Source: Herpetosiphon giganteus (GTDB lineage Bacteria > Chloroflexota > Chloroflexia > Chloroflexales > Herpetosiphonaceae). From it: a stretch of DNA of 64,000 bases. The position numbers were made by a program, and so were the translations under genes. The DNA is taken from positions 28,153-92,152 of the forward strand of contig NZ_JAFBCZ010000023.1 of the NCBI RefSeq assembly GCF_016907925.1, written 5' to 3'. Shown one piece after another: positions 1-8,360 of this stretch (position 1 is the first letter of the stretch; each line of letters begins with the position of its first letter). The notes below the pieces were generated by a model. It was not told the DNA's origin and made no database searches. It saw nothing but the letters and a program-made list of their open reading frames with translations.

Positions 1-560
1 TTGATGTCGGGAGCGCTCATAATGCTACCATTCGAAACCGCCGGATTCGCCCCAAACATGAGCAAAAACTGAGTTCGATCAAGATCGGGAATTGGTAGCA
101 TCAGTTGATGACCATACATGTGATAAACCACCAATTGATGAGGCAATTGATCGACTGAGCTGGCCGAGAAGCGATTTTTGGTGCGTAGGCTGCGCACAAA
201 GGCCCCAGCACCCAAGGCAGTGCCAAGATTGTGCACCGAAGGATTGCCTTGATAAATCGCGATGCTATCGGGGCCATAGCGTTCCTGAAGCTGCTTTAAT
301 TGGCTAGCAGCATAGTCAAACGCTTCGTCCCACCCAATTGCATGCCAGCCATCGGCGCGGCGTTGCAACGGCTGACGCAACCGATCAGGGTCGTGGTGAA
401 TATCGCCTAGTGCGCTGCCTTTGGGGCAGATATGACCGCGACTGAGCAGATCAGCCTGATCGCCGCGAATCTGCTTAACTGCGCCATCGGCCACCGTAAT
501 CGCCAAGCCACACATCGCCTCGCAGAGTGGGCAGGTTCGATAATGGATCTGTTCAGTCAT
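1..560 (-). CDS. Molybdopterin-dependent oxidoreductase, N-terminal part (truncated by window edge)
   Basis: The reading frame is open from an ATG at 560 down to base 1, so about 186 N-terminal residues are visible and the rest lies outside the window. The start follows a GGAGG box. Cys10, Cys13, Cys17 and Cys45 form the CxxCxxxC...C pattern, with CPKG at the last Cys, that binds a [4Fe-4S] cluster at the N-terminus of the formate dehydrogenase/nitrate reductase/DMSO reductase family. A DxxRLRxPL-type stretch, a WDEAF segment and an FGANPAVSN segment follow, as in the bis-MGD-binding alpha subunit. The family moves electrons between a substrate oxidised or reduced at molybdenum and the Fe-S cluster. 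No TAT signal is seen, so a cytoplasmic enzyme is likely. The substrate cannot be told from this fragment. Confidence 0.85.
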   Translation of the reverse strand, partial: MTEQIHYRTCPLCEAMCGLAITVADGAVKQIRGDQADLLSRGHICPKGSALGDIHHDPDRLRQPLQRRADGWHAIGWDEAFDYAASQLKQLQERYGPDSIAIYQGNPSVHNLGTALGAGAFVRSLRTKNRFSASSVDQLPHQLVVYHMYGHQLMLPIPDLDRTQFLLMFGANPAVSNGSIMSAPDI

Positions 561-784
561 CGCTACGCCTCCTTGCGTCACACAATTAATCCCATTATCG
601 CATAGCAAAATCAGTCGTGCGAGGGATGAGCCATGGCCAAACTTATGCTACAGTATCAGCAAAGAGCAACCACAGCGAATCCTTGGTGAAAGGCGGAACC
701 CAAATGATCAAGTTATGGTAAAAGAACAACGTTATCGTTTTTGCAGTTAATTACGCTGTGGGCAGGAAAATTTTAAGGAGTTGT

Positions 785-2119
785 ATGAGTAATACCGTTC
801 GGGAAAAAATGCATGTTACCGCCAAACCCAAGGAACGCGCCCTGTTAGTCGGGGGCGATGTTTATAATAACCGCGAAGCTTGGCACATCGACGATTCACT
901 CGATGAATTGGCGTTGTTGGCCGATACTGCTGGCCTTGAAGTGGTTGGCACGGTTTCGCAAAAGCTTGATCATCCCAATCCCAAAACCTATATCGGGCCA
1001 GGCAAAGTGCGCGAAGTTGCTGATTTGCGTTCGGAAACGCCCTATGATGTGGTGATTTTCGACGAGGAGCTTTCGCCTTCGCAAGCCCGTAACCTCGAAG
1101 AAGCAATCAAGGTGAAGGTCATCGATCGCACAACGTTGATTTTGGATATTTTTGCTCAACATGCGCGCACTCGCGAAGGCAGTTTGCAGGTTGAGCTTGC
1201 TCAATACGATTATTTGCTGCCCCGTTTGCGCCGCGCTTGGACTCACCTTGAGCGCCAATCTGGCGGTGGTGGTGGCGGTTCGGGGGTGGGGGTTGGTTTG
1301 CGCGGGCCTGGTGAAACTCAGCTCGAAAGCGACCAACGGATTATCGGCAAACGAATTGCGCTGTTAAAAGAGCAATTGGCCGATGTCCATCGCCACCGCG
1401 AGCTCTATCGCCAAAATCGCCAAGAATCGGGCTTGCCGATTATTTCAGTCGTTGGCTATACCAACGCTGGCAAATCGACCTTGCTCAATCGCTTGGCCCA
1501 AGCAGATGTGCTGGCCGCCGATATGTTGTTTGCCACGCTCGACCCAACTACGCGCAAGGTTGCCTTGCCCGGTGGCCGCGCAGTGTTGATGACCGATACC
1601 GTCGGTTTTATTCAACGCTTGCCAACCGCCTTGGTCGCGGCGTTTCGCGCCACCTTGGAAGAAATTGCCGAAGCCGATGTATTGCTGCATGTTTTGGATC
1701 TGACCCATGCGAATGTCGAAGAACAATTCAAAACCGTCATGGATACGCTCAGCGAGCTAAAAGTCCAAGACAAGCCGATTCTGACGGTGTTCAACAAAAT
1801 CGATAAGATCGATGTACCGAGCGACACCGAAATTGTGCGCATGATCACCGAGTTGGGCTTGCCAATCGACCGCTGGGTGGCAATTTCGGCGCAACAAAAC
1901 ATCGGAATTGATCGCTTGCAAGCGGCAATTGAGCAAATGTTGATGGAGCGCATGGTCAAATTCGAGGTCATGATTCCCTACAAAGCCAACGAGCTTGTGG
2001 CGCTTTGGCACGAGCGCGGCATGATCGAAAGTGAAGAATTTGGCGAGGAAGGCACGACGCTTAAGGGCGCTGTGCCACGCCAATTTGCTCATCGCTACGA
2101 GCAATATCGCCTGAAATAA
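785..2119 (+). CDS. hflX: GTPase HflX
   Basis: Ribosome-associated GTPase of the Obg-HflX superfamily, known to split or rescue stalled 70S ribosomes. The N-terminal HflX domain includes the PKTYIGPGK segment. A glycine-rich hinge (several consecutive Gly, then RGPGETQLE) precedes the G domain. There the P-loop GYTNAGKST lies near residue 223, followed by DTVGFI (G3) and NKID (G4, near 338). The ATG at 785 was chosen because AAGGAG sits 4 bases upstream; an in-frame upstream start at 758 has no ribosome site. At 444 residues it is of normal length. It appears monocistronic, with a terminator right after the stop. Confidence 0.95.
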   Translation: MSNTVREKMHVTAKPKERALLVGGDVYNNREAWHIDDSLDELALLADTAGLEVVGTVSQKLDHPNPKTYIGPGKVREVADLRSETPYDVVIFDEELSPSQARNLEEAIKVKVIDRTTLILDIFAQHARTREGSLQVELAQYDYLLPRLRRAWTHLERQSGGGGGGSGVGVGLRGPGETQLESDQRIIGKRIALLKEQLADVHRHRELYRQNRQESGLPIISVVGYTNAGKSTLLNRLAQADVLAADMLFATLDPTTRKVALPGGRAVLMTDTVGFIQRLPTALVAAFRATLEEIAEADVLLHVLDLTHANVEEQFKTVMDTLSELKVQDKPILTVFNKIDKIDVPSDTEIVRMITELGLPIDRWVAISAQQNIGIDRLQAAIEQMLMERMVKFEVMIPYKANELVALWHERGMIESEEFGEEGTTLKGAVPRQFAHRYEQYRLK

Positions 2120-2134
2120 CTTGATTTTGCCCAG

Positions 2135-2174
2135 AGCTGCGTTTGATTGCTGGTCGATCGAACGCAGCTTTTTT
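2135..2174 (+). terminator. Rho-independent terminator of hflX
   Basis: A 9-bp stem AGCTGCGTT/AACGCAGCT with a 17-base loop is followed directly by a run of six T, 15 bases after the hflX stop. Confidence 0.85.
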
Positions 2175-2175
2175 G

Positions 2176-2240
2176 ATCCACGAAGGAACACGAAGGGCAC
2201 GAAGGGCTGTAACCGCGAAGGCCACGAAGAACGCGAAGTA
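2176..2240. repeat. Dispersed CGAAGGNCACGAAG-type repeat
   Basis: A stretch of reiterated CACGAAGG/CGCGAAG words. The same word family recurs at about 19650-19695, 21368-21419, 22795-22835, 22950-22985 and 25370-25410, in either orientation. No coding potential is seen. Confidence 0.7.
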
Positions 2241-2350
2241 GATGTGGCTAATGGCTCTAGACTATTGGCTATCGGAACAATTGTTGTCATTGCAAGAAAT
2301 CTCCGATAGCCAATAGCTGTAATGGTACATCAAGTTAACCACCGCCTGAT

Positions 2351-2473
2351 CCCCTCACCCCTCTCCCGTCCGACGGGCGAGGGGCTTTACTGCTGTGGTT
2401 CTTATGCAATTCGTCGGTAAAAACCGATACTCCCCTCGCCCGCGTTCAGTGGGAGAGGGGCTGGGGGTGAGGG
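2351..2473. repeat. MITE-like inverted repeat
   Basis: The left arm (CCCTCACCCC, then TCTCCC, then GGGCGAGGGG) is mirrored by the right arm (CCCCTCGCCC, then GGGAGAGGGG, then GGGGTGAGGG) around a roughly 45-base centre. The arms are about 35-40 bases long with a small indel. No ORF lies inside. Together with the neighbouring repeat words it fills the 497-base gap between hflX and the next gene. A related fragment (AGCCCCTCTCCCGTGG) occurs near 63890. Confidence 0.65.
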
Positions 2474-2616
2474 AATGAACCATGGTTGCCAACCTCATGA
2501 ACCATTACAACTAGCCCAAAGCCCTCATTGCTCAGCGCTAGTTTTTTGACATCCTACCTAATCCTCGCTAGCCTATAGCTCATAGCCTTTGTGTAATCGC
2601 TAGCGAGGATTGGGCA

Positions 2617-4071
2617 ATGCGAACAGTTAAAGTGCTCGTTGGGTTATTGGTTATGGCTGGGTTGGGCGTGGTTTGGTATGTGCTGCGGCCTCAACCTAGC
2701 CCGATTTGGCAAACATTCACGCCAACGATTATTTCAATTGAGCAGGCAGAGCTAGCCAATCCTGGGCGCGGGCTGTATCAATGGCGTGGCCAAACCATGA
2801 TCTGCCCAGCAGCATTGATTTCCAATCGCGAGCGCTACGATCGCTGGACATGGGCGGCGCTTGAGCCAAACGAAAATCAATACAATTGGCAGCCGATCCA
2901 CCAATTGTTGGATAACGCTGAAGCGCAAGGCCAGCGGGTTTGGCTTGGTTTGGGCGCAAGTGCTGGCCCCAACAGCAGCGGCCCGTTTATGCCCGAATAT
3001 TTGCAACAGGCTGAATTTGGCGCAAGTTTTGAGGGCGATTGGTATCCAAATTATAATCATCACTATGTGCAAGCGCGGCTCGAAGCCTTGCTCGATGGAT
3101 TTGTGGCCGAATTTGCTGGCGATCAGCGGATTTTGGGCGTGCAGATGCGCAGTTATGGCCGTTATGGCGAGGGCTATTTGCCGTGGAATGCTGATAAAAG
3201 CCATGGAATGTGGGCCAGTGACAGTACGGCCCGTTGGTTGGTTGATGCTTGGCACACGCGGCTCAGCCAGCATTTTCTTATTTCGATTCCGCTCAGCAAT
3301 AATCCAGTTTTTTACTATGCGATGACCAAACAGCCCTATTGGAGCATCACCCGCGATGCCTTGGGCATGCCTGAGCAAATGCAAAATATCGATCAATTAA
3401 TTCAAAGTGACATCACCGTTGATGGCATGGCAATTGGCCCGTTGGTAGCTGAGCGCTGGAAAGTAGCGCCGATTTTTAGCGAGATGATTGGCGAATATGG
3501 TGAGCACGATTATAGCGGCCAGTTTGCGGCGGCCCAAACTCAGGTCATTTCCTATCACATTTCGTATGTGAGCAATGGCAATTTTGCCCAGCCCTATCGT
3601 GAAGGCCCGTGGGATTTTTGGCGTGATCCAGTTAATTGCCCTGAACAAGCAAGCAATTGGACGCAGGCTGATATTCACAATTTTGGGCTGGCTGGCACAT
3701 TAGCTGGCTATCGCTATGCGCCAAGCAGCATCAAACTCGCCGTTAATGATCAGCAACTGCACATCGAAAGCACATGGCAAAACGCTGGCGTTGCTCCAAT
3801 CTACGAGCACTGGCCGTTGGTATGGCAAGTGCGCGATCAGGCTCAGACGCTGGTGTGGCAAGCAGAAGCGAGCCTTGATTTGCGGCAGGTGCTGCCGAAT
3901 CAAGCCTTTGTGCATAGCCAGCAATTTGCCCAATTTTCGTTGCCAGCAGGCGAATACGAAGTGAGCATCGTTGCGCCTGCAATCAATCGTTACGTGCACC
4001 CACTCCAGTTGGCGATCGACGGCAAGCAGGATGATGGCCGCTATCGGCTTGGAATTCTGAGCATTCGTTAA
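2617..4071 (+). CDS. Secreted or membrane-anchored TIM-barrel-like protein (DUF4832/DUF4874-type)
   Basis: A 484-residue protein. An N-terminal hydrophobic segment (residues about 6-23, preceded by Arg/Lys) looks like a signal peptide or anchor, so export is likely. After it, an NPGRGLYQW motif and an RYDRWTWAALEPNENQYNW-like region resemble the start of DUF4832/DUF4874 proteins and GH42-like glycosidase barrels, where an Arg...Trp...Glu-Pro pattern begins the catalytic domain. The C-terminal about 120 residues look like a beta-sandwich. Its substrate is unknown; a role on extracellular polysaccharide is an inference. A GAGGA-type ribosome site precedes the ATG. Confidence 0.6.
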   Translation: MRTVKVLVGLLVMAGLGVVWYVLRPQPSPIWQTFTPTIISIEQAELANPGRGLYQWRGQTMICPAALISNRERYDRWTWAALEPNENQYNWQPIHQLLDNAEAQGQRVWLGLGASAGPNSSGPFMPEYLQQAEFGASFEGDWYPNYNHHYVQARLEALLDGFVAEFAGDQRILGVQMRSYGRYGEGYLPWNADKSHGMWASDSTARWLVDAWHTRLSQHFLISIPLSNNPVFYYAMTKQPYWSITRDALGMPEQMQNIDQLIQSDITVDGMAIGPLVAERWKVAPIFSEMIGEYGEHDYSGQFAAAQTQVISYHISYVSNGNFAQPYREGPWDFWRDPVNCPEQASNWTQADIHNFGLAGTLAGYRYAPSSIKLAVNDQQLHIESTWQNAGVAPIYEHWPLVWQVRDQAQTLVWQAEASLDLRQVLPNQAFVHSQQFAQFSLPAGEYEVSIVAPAINRYVHPLQLAIDGKQDDGRYRLGILSIR

Positions 4072-4172
4072 TATCTCATTTTGGGCCGAATCAGAAAAAC
4101 GTGGCACAATACAAGCAAGGCTTTTTTGGCGACAAACGTGGCTTAATTGGCTTAAACTCTCGCTTGCGACGG

Positions 4173-4201
4173 TTGCGATGGCCTGATTCCTAGGCTATAA
4201 T
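4173..4201 (+). promoter_or_regulatory. Sigma-70 promoter for miaB
   Basis: TTGCGA (4173-4178), a 17-base spacer, then TATAAT (4196-4201), 41 bases upstream of the miaB start. Confidence 0.7.
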
Positions 4202-4242
4202 GCTGCGACTTTTGCTATTAACGACGTAAAGGCTATAGGGTT

Positions 4243-5562
4243 ATGGAACGAAATCGCTATTTTGTATGGACAGTTGGCTGTCAAATGAACGTCTCTGATT
4301 CAGAGCGTCTCGAATCGGCGCTGCAAGGGGTAGGCTATACTCCTGCTGAGCAAGCCGAAGATGCCGATTTTATTGTATTAAATTCGTGCTCAGTGCGTGC
4401 CAATGCTGAAGAAAAGATTATCGGCAAAATTACCGATATTCAACGCATCAAGCGCGAGCGGCCTGATACCAAAATTGTGCTGTGGGGCTGTATGGTCGGC
4501 CCAAATAATCAATCGATCTTCAAGAAAAAATTACCAATGGTTGATCACTTTGTCTCGCCATCGGCGGTTGACGAAGTGTTGGCCTTAGCGCCAAACCCAA
4601 TCTACCAGCTTGACGAGCCTGCCTTGCCCGTAGCCGATTGGGAAGTGCCGCCAGTTAATGTGCATGTGCCAATCAATTATGGCTGCAATATGTCGTGTGC
4701 CTATTGTGTGATTCCGTTGCGCCGTGGCAAAGAGCGCTCGCGCCCAATGGCCGAAATTGCCGATGAAGTGCGCCGAATTTGTGCTCGTGGAGCCAAGGAA
4801 ATTACCTTGCTGGGCCAAATTGTCGATTCATATGGCCACGATTTGCCCGGGCGGCCCGACCTTGCCGATTTGCTCGAATATATTCACGATACCCCGGGTT
4901 TGGTACGCTTGCGCTTTTTGACCTCGCACCCAGCCTTTATGAGCGAAAAATTATTACACGCAATTGCCCGCTTGCCCAAAGTGATGCCCGACATCAACTT
5001 GCCAATTCAAGCCGGCGATGATCAATTGCTCAAGGTGATGAAGCGCGGCTATACCGTGGCCAAATATACCAAATTGATCGAACGGATTCGCGAGATTATC
5101 CCGAATGTCTCGTTGAGCACCGATATTATTGTTGGCCATCCTGGCGAAACGCGTGAGATGTTCGAGCGCACGCTGGAAATGGTCGAAAATTTGCGCTTTG
5201 ATAAAGTGCATATTGCGGCCTATTCCTCGCGGCCTGGCACCAAAGCTGGCGAGATGGAGCTTGACCCAACCTTGGCAGTCGAACATGGCGAAAAGCAATA
5301 TCGGCGGATTGCGCTTGAGCGTTTGCAAGAACGGATTATTACCGAGCGCAACGAAGAGCTTTTGGGCCATGATGTTGAAGTGTTGGTCGAAGAATTTACC
5401 AAAGGCAAATGGCGCGGTCGCGATCGCAACAACAAATTGATCTTTTTCGAGGCCGAAGGCAATTGGTATGGCAAAGTTGTCAACATTCATGTAACTGAAA
5501 CCCGACCATGGTGGTTGGGCGGCGATCTGGTTGGCGAAGCGCTGGCAGTGGGTGCAGTATGA
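4243..5562 (+). CDS. miaB: tRNA-2-methylthio-N6-dimethylallyladenosine synthase MiaB
   Basis: Radical-SAM methylthiotransferase that adds a 2-methylthio group to i6A37 of tRNAs reading UNN codons. The UPF0004 domain holds Cys13 (GCQMN), Cys49 (NSCSVR) and Cys83 (GCM), which bind the auxiliary [4Fe-4S] cluster. Cys148, Cys152 and Cys155 (CNMSCAYC) bind the radical-SAM cluster, followed by PLRRGKERSRP. A TRAM-type RNA-binding domain closes the protein (residues about 370-435). Length 439 is normal. The related MtaB/RimO are less likely because the N-terminal CQMN and the PLRRGKERSR motif are MiaB-like. The stop overlaps the start of the next gene (ATGA). Confidence 0.93.
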   Translation: MERNRYFVWTVGCQMNVSDSERLESALQGVGYTPAEQAEDADFIVLNSCSVRANAEEKIIGKITDIQRIKRERPDTKIVLWGCMVGPNNQSIFKKKLPMVDHFVSPSAVDEVLALAPNPIYQLDEPALPVADWEVPPVNVHVPINYGCNMSCAYCVIPLRRGKERSRPMAEIADEVRRICARGAKEITLLGQIVDSYGHDLPGRPDLADLLEYIHDTPGLVRLRFLTSHPAFMSEKLLHAIARLPKVMPDINLPIQAGDDQLLKVMKRGYTVAKYTKLIERIREIIPNVSLSTDIIVGHPGETREMFERTLEMVENLRFDKVHIAAYSSRPGTKAGEMELDPTLAVEHGEKQYRRIALERLQERIITERNEELLGHDVEVLVEEFTKGKWRGRDRNNKLIFFEAEGNWYGKVVNIHVTETRPWWLGGDLVGEALAVGAV

Positions 5563-6497
5563 GCTACGGCAACGACGACCAACAGCGCGAACGCAACGAC
5601 GCAGTATTAAAAGCCTTGGGCGGCGTAGCGCAACCACCAATTGCCCCACCGCAAACCTTGCAGCAACAGCCCATGCAGCAAGCTGGGTGGTATCCTGCCA
5701 ATCCAGCCGATCAGGCCTATCAAGTGCCGCAGGTGCTCGTAACCGAAGAAGGCCAAAGCAGCACGCCAATGGCCTATTGGGTACTGCCCGATTTGATTAT
5801 TGGCTTTTTGATTGCGGTTATTTTGCAAGTGGTAATTATGGTTGGCTATATGCTGGCCAAGGGCTTGAGCAGCATTGACGAAATTCAAGGCTTGCTGACC
5901 GACCCAACCTTTATGTTGCTGAACGCACCCACTTTGGGCTTAGGCTTTACCATGGCAAGCATCTTGCGGGTCAAGCTGCTGCGCAAATTGCCCTTGGCAT
6001 GGTTTGGGCTAAACAGCCAAAAACTAGGCCTTGCCTTGGGGCTTGGGTTTGTGGCTGGGATCAGCTTTCTCGTGACCAACTTTATCTCTGGCTTGATTGG
6101 CACGGCTTTGGGCAGCAATCCTGATCAGCAAGATCAATTGATTGGCCCATTTCGCGATGCAAGCAACTTGCAAATTGGCCTCTTTGGCCTGTTTGTGGTG
6201 ATTATCGGGCCATTTTTAGAGGAAGTCTTTTTTCGTGGCTACGCGTTTCGGGCCTTGCGCCAAAAGCTTGGTGTAACCTGGGGCGTGGTGTTGAGCGCAG
6301 TGATGTTTGCCCTGCCGCACGTTTTTGGCGTGACGACCGGCTATATTGCCTTGTTGATTCCAATTTTCTTGGGCGGGGTCATCTTAGCCATTGTCTACCA
6401 CTACACCAATAACTTGTGGAGTGCTGTTTTAGCCCACTCGATGAATAACTTTGTTGGCTTTCTTGGCCTGCTTGCGGCCTTGAAACTCGATATTTAA
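5559..6497 (+). CDS. CPBP-family intramembrane glutamic endopeptidase
   Basis: A 312-residue membrane protein whose ATG overlaps the miaB stop, so the two are translationally coupled. A hydrophilic, Gln/Pro-rich N-terminus of about 75 residues precedes roughly eight hydrophobic segments. The CPBP (ABI, Rce1-like) motifs are present: EEVFFRG near residue 221, FALPH near 248 and HSMNN near 293, which supply the catalytic Glu/Arg and His residues. Family members cleave membrane proteins or prenylated peptides, or give bacteriocin self-immunity. The RiPP cluster is about 32 kb away, so an immunity role here is not supported. Substrate unknown. Confidence 0.85.
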   Translation: MSYGNDDQQRERNDAVLKALGGVAQPPIAPPQTLQQQPMQQAGWYPANPADQAYQVPQVLVTEEGQSSTPMAYWVLPDLIIGFLIAVILQVVIMVGYMLAKGLSSIDEIQGLLTDPTFMLLNAPTLGLGFTMASILRVKLLRKLPLAWFGLNSQKLGLALGLGFVAGISFLVTNFISGLIGTALGSNPDQQDQLIGPFRDASNLQIGLFGLFVVIIGPFLEEVFFRGYAFRALRQKLGVTWGVVLSAVMFALPHVFGVTTGYIALLIPIFLGGVILAIVYHYTNNLWSAVLAHSMNNFVGFLGLLAALKLDI

Positions 6498-6581
6498 GCA
6501 AATAGCTGTTTTCGGATTAGTTTAAAGCGGATGCGGCGCGAGCTGCATCCGTTCTGTGTGATTAAAATCTGGAGGAAACCA

Positions 6582-7409
6582 GTGTCCAAGCAAGATGATA
6601 AGATGCGTATTCGCAATCGTTTAATTGATCAGGCCATTACTGAAGCTGCTAATAATCAGTGGGAAGCGGCAATTGAACTCAATCGCAAAGCAATCGAACT
6701 GGCCGAAGATCCAGAAACCTATAATCGTTTAGGCAAAGCCTTGCAAGAAGTCAATCGGTATAGCGAAGCACTCGAAACCTATCAAAAAACTCTGAAGCTG
6801 GCTCCTAGCAATATCATTGCGCGCCGCAACATCGATAAGCTAACGCCATTGTTGAGCAGCGAAGGCAAAACCAACCAACGCAGCCGCGAGTTGGTCGATT
6901 TGCGCTTGTTTGTGAGCGAAACAGGCAAAACTGGGATTACAACCCTGACCAATCTTGCCAACCCTGGTTTGGTGAGCCAATTGGGTAGCGGCGAAAGCGT
7001 CGAGTTGCGCCACGAAGGCCGCTTGCTGAATGTGTATACCAGCGATGGCATTTTAATTGGGCGGATCGAGCCAAAACTGGCCCAACGCTTGGCCGAGTTG
7101 ATCGATGGTGGCAATAAATACGCCGCAGCAATTGCCCACATCGAAAATGGCCAAGTGCGGATTGTGATTCGCGAAACCTTCCAACACCCTTCGCAACGCA
7201 CCAAAATCTCGTTCCCTGGCAAGCTTAGTGGCGATATGGGTTCGTTCCGGCCATATGTTCGCGATTACTCGTTGCGCTACGATTTTGATGGCGATGACGA
7301 CGATGAAGTTGATGAAATGGGCGAGGAAGAAGAAGAAGATCTCGACGAAATGAGCCTCGATGACGTTGATAACGACGACGGCGACGACGACGACGAATTA
7401 GGCAGCTAG
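6582..7409 (+). CDS. TPR protein with highly acidic C-terminal tail
   Basis: A GTG start was chosen because GGAGG lies 6 bases upstream; the ATG further upstream (6531) has no ribosome site. The 275-residue protein has one or two tetratricopeptide repeats (residues about 15-85: WEAAIELNRKAIELAEDPETYNRLG, in part, and SEALETYQKTLKLAP). A conserved-looking central domain of about 100 residues follows, and then a tail of some 50 residues that is almost all Asp/Glu. TPRs mediate protein contacts, and the tail could bind basic proteins, metal or nucleic-acid-binding partners. No enzyme motif is seen. Function unknown. Confidence 0.7.
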   Translation: MSKQDDKMRIRNRLIDQAITEAANNQWEAAIELNRKAIELAEDPETYNRLGKALQEVNRYSEALETYQKTLKLAPSNIIARRNIDKLTPLLSSEGKTNQRSRELVDLRLFVSETGKTGITTLTNLANPGLVSQLGSGESVELRHEGRLLNVYTSDGILIGRIEPKLAQRLAELIDGGNKYAAAIAHIENGQVRIVIRETFQHPSQRTKISFPGKLSGDMGSFRPYVRDYSLRYDFDGDDDDEVDEMGEEEEEDLDEMSLDDVDNDDGDDDDELGS

Positions 7410-7423
7410 TTCGGCTCACTCCC

Positions 7424-7455
7424 GCCCCTCATCTGCAATTGATGAGGGGCTTTTT
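7424..7455 (+). terminator. Rho-independent terminator
   Basis: GCCCCTCATC, a 7-base loop, GATGAGGGGC, then five T, just after the TPR gene. Confidence 0.9.
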
Positions 7456-7475
7456 GATTAACCGAGGTTGCAACG

Positions 7476-8222
7476 ATGGACGAGGTTCACCCGCTTCCAA
7501 CCCTTGTGCTTTCGCCCCGCTATACGCCAGATTCACAGGCCTTGTGGCGAGCGGCAATTCAACGTGGCTGGCATGTTCAGCGGCTTACTCATTGGACAGC
7601 GCCGCCACCAGTGCCGATTAATGCTCCCGTTGTGCTCTACCTAGAGGGTGGATTGGCCCACTCGATTGCTGAAGCGTTGGGTCTGAAGCTCCCAGAACCG
7701 CCAGATAACTGGCTGCCGCAGTTGCCAATCGAATATCGCCAGCGCCAGATTCAATTAACGACCATGGAAGCTGCTCAGGCTCTGCTGCCAGCCTTTGTAA
7801 AACCGCCAAATGATAAACGCTTTCCTGCAAAAGTTTATTCGTCGCCCGCCGAACTGCCAGCTGAAGCAGCTGATCTCCCAGTGTTGGTGGCGGAAGTCGT
7901 GGTTTGGGAGAAGGAATTTCGCTGCTTTGTGCTTGATCGTCAATTACGTACTGCTTCGCTCTATGCTCGCTATGCTGCGCCCCAAGATGAAGCTGATTTT
8001 GCGAGCACTGCCGAGGAACATGCTGAGCTTGAGCAATTTTTGCAGCACCTCTTGGATGATCCGCAGGTTGAACTTCCGCGTGCTGTGGTCATCGACGTTG
8101 GCGTAATTGCAGGACGCGGCTGGGCAGTGGTTGAACTTAACGCAGCTTGGGGGGCGGGCATCTATGGCTGCGATCCTGCGCAGGTGCTTGAAGTTGTGCG
8201 CTATGCAACTGAACGCTTGTGA
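7476..8222 (+). CDS. ATP-grasp domain protein (DUF4343-like)
   Basis: A 248-residue protein. The C-terminal half shows ATP-grasp features: FVKPPNDKRFPAKVY (nucleotide-binding Lys, residues about 109-123), WEKEFRCFVLD (about 148-158), and VIDVG...WAVVELNAAWGAGIYG (about 200-228), whose Glu/Asn pair normally binds Mg-ATP. DUF4343 proteins have this arrangement and are thought to ligate a carboxylate to an amine, but the substrate is unknown. It stands alone behind the terminator of the TPR gene and has no amino-acid or peptide partner gene beside it. Confidence 0.7.
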   Translation: MDEVHPLPTLVLSPRYTPDSQALWRAAIQRGWHVQRLTHWTAPPPVPINAPVVLYLEGGLAHSIAEALGLKLPEPPDNWLPQLPIEYRQRQIQLTTMEAAQALLPAFVKPPNDKRFPAKVYSSPAELPAEAADLPVLVAEVVVWEKEFRCFVLDRQLRTASLYARYAAPQDEADFASTAEEHAELEQFLQHLLDDPQVELPRAVVIDVGVIAGRGWAVVELNAAWGAGIYGCDPAQVLEVVRYATERL

Positions 8223-8360
8223 ACAGCGTTGATGTTGTGCGTCCGCAAGATCGATGCTGCCATCGCCCGAATTGACGAGGGCCGTTCACCCTGATTAACC
8301 TATGGTTTGGCGCTGGCTTGGCTATAGTTAGGCTATATCTTTTGATTTAAGGAATAGCCG

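Noticed and set aside
92..307. A 71-residue plus-strand ORF at the left edge
   Set aside because: It lies inside the minus-strand molybdopterin oxidoreductase frame, which has Fe-S cysteines, a ribosome site and a family-like sequence.
5559..6497. CPBP protease as an immunity protein for the RiPP
   Set aside because: It is coupled to miaB about 32 kb from the cluster, so there is no positional support.
7225..7419. An Arg-rich minus-strand ORF
   Set aside because: It is the shadow of the acidic Asp/Glu tail of the TPR protein.
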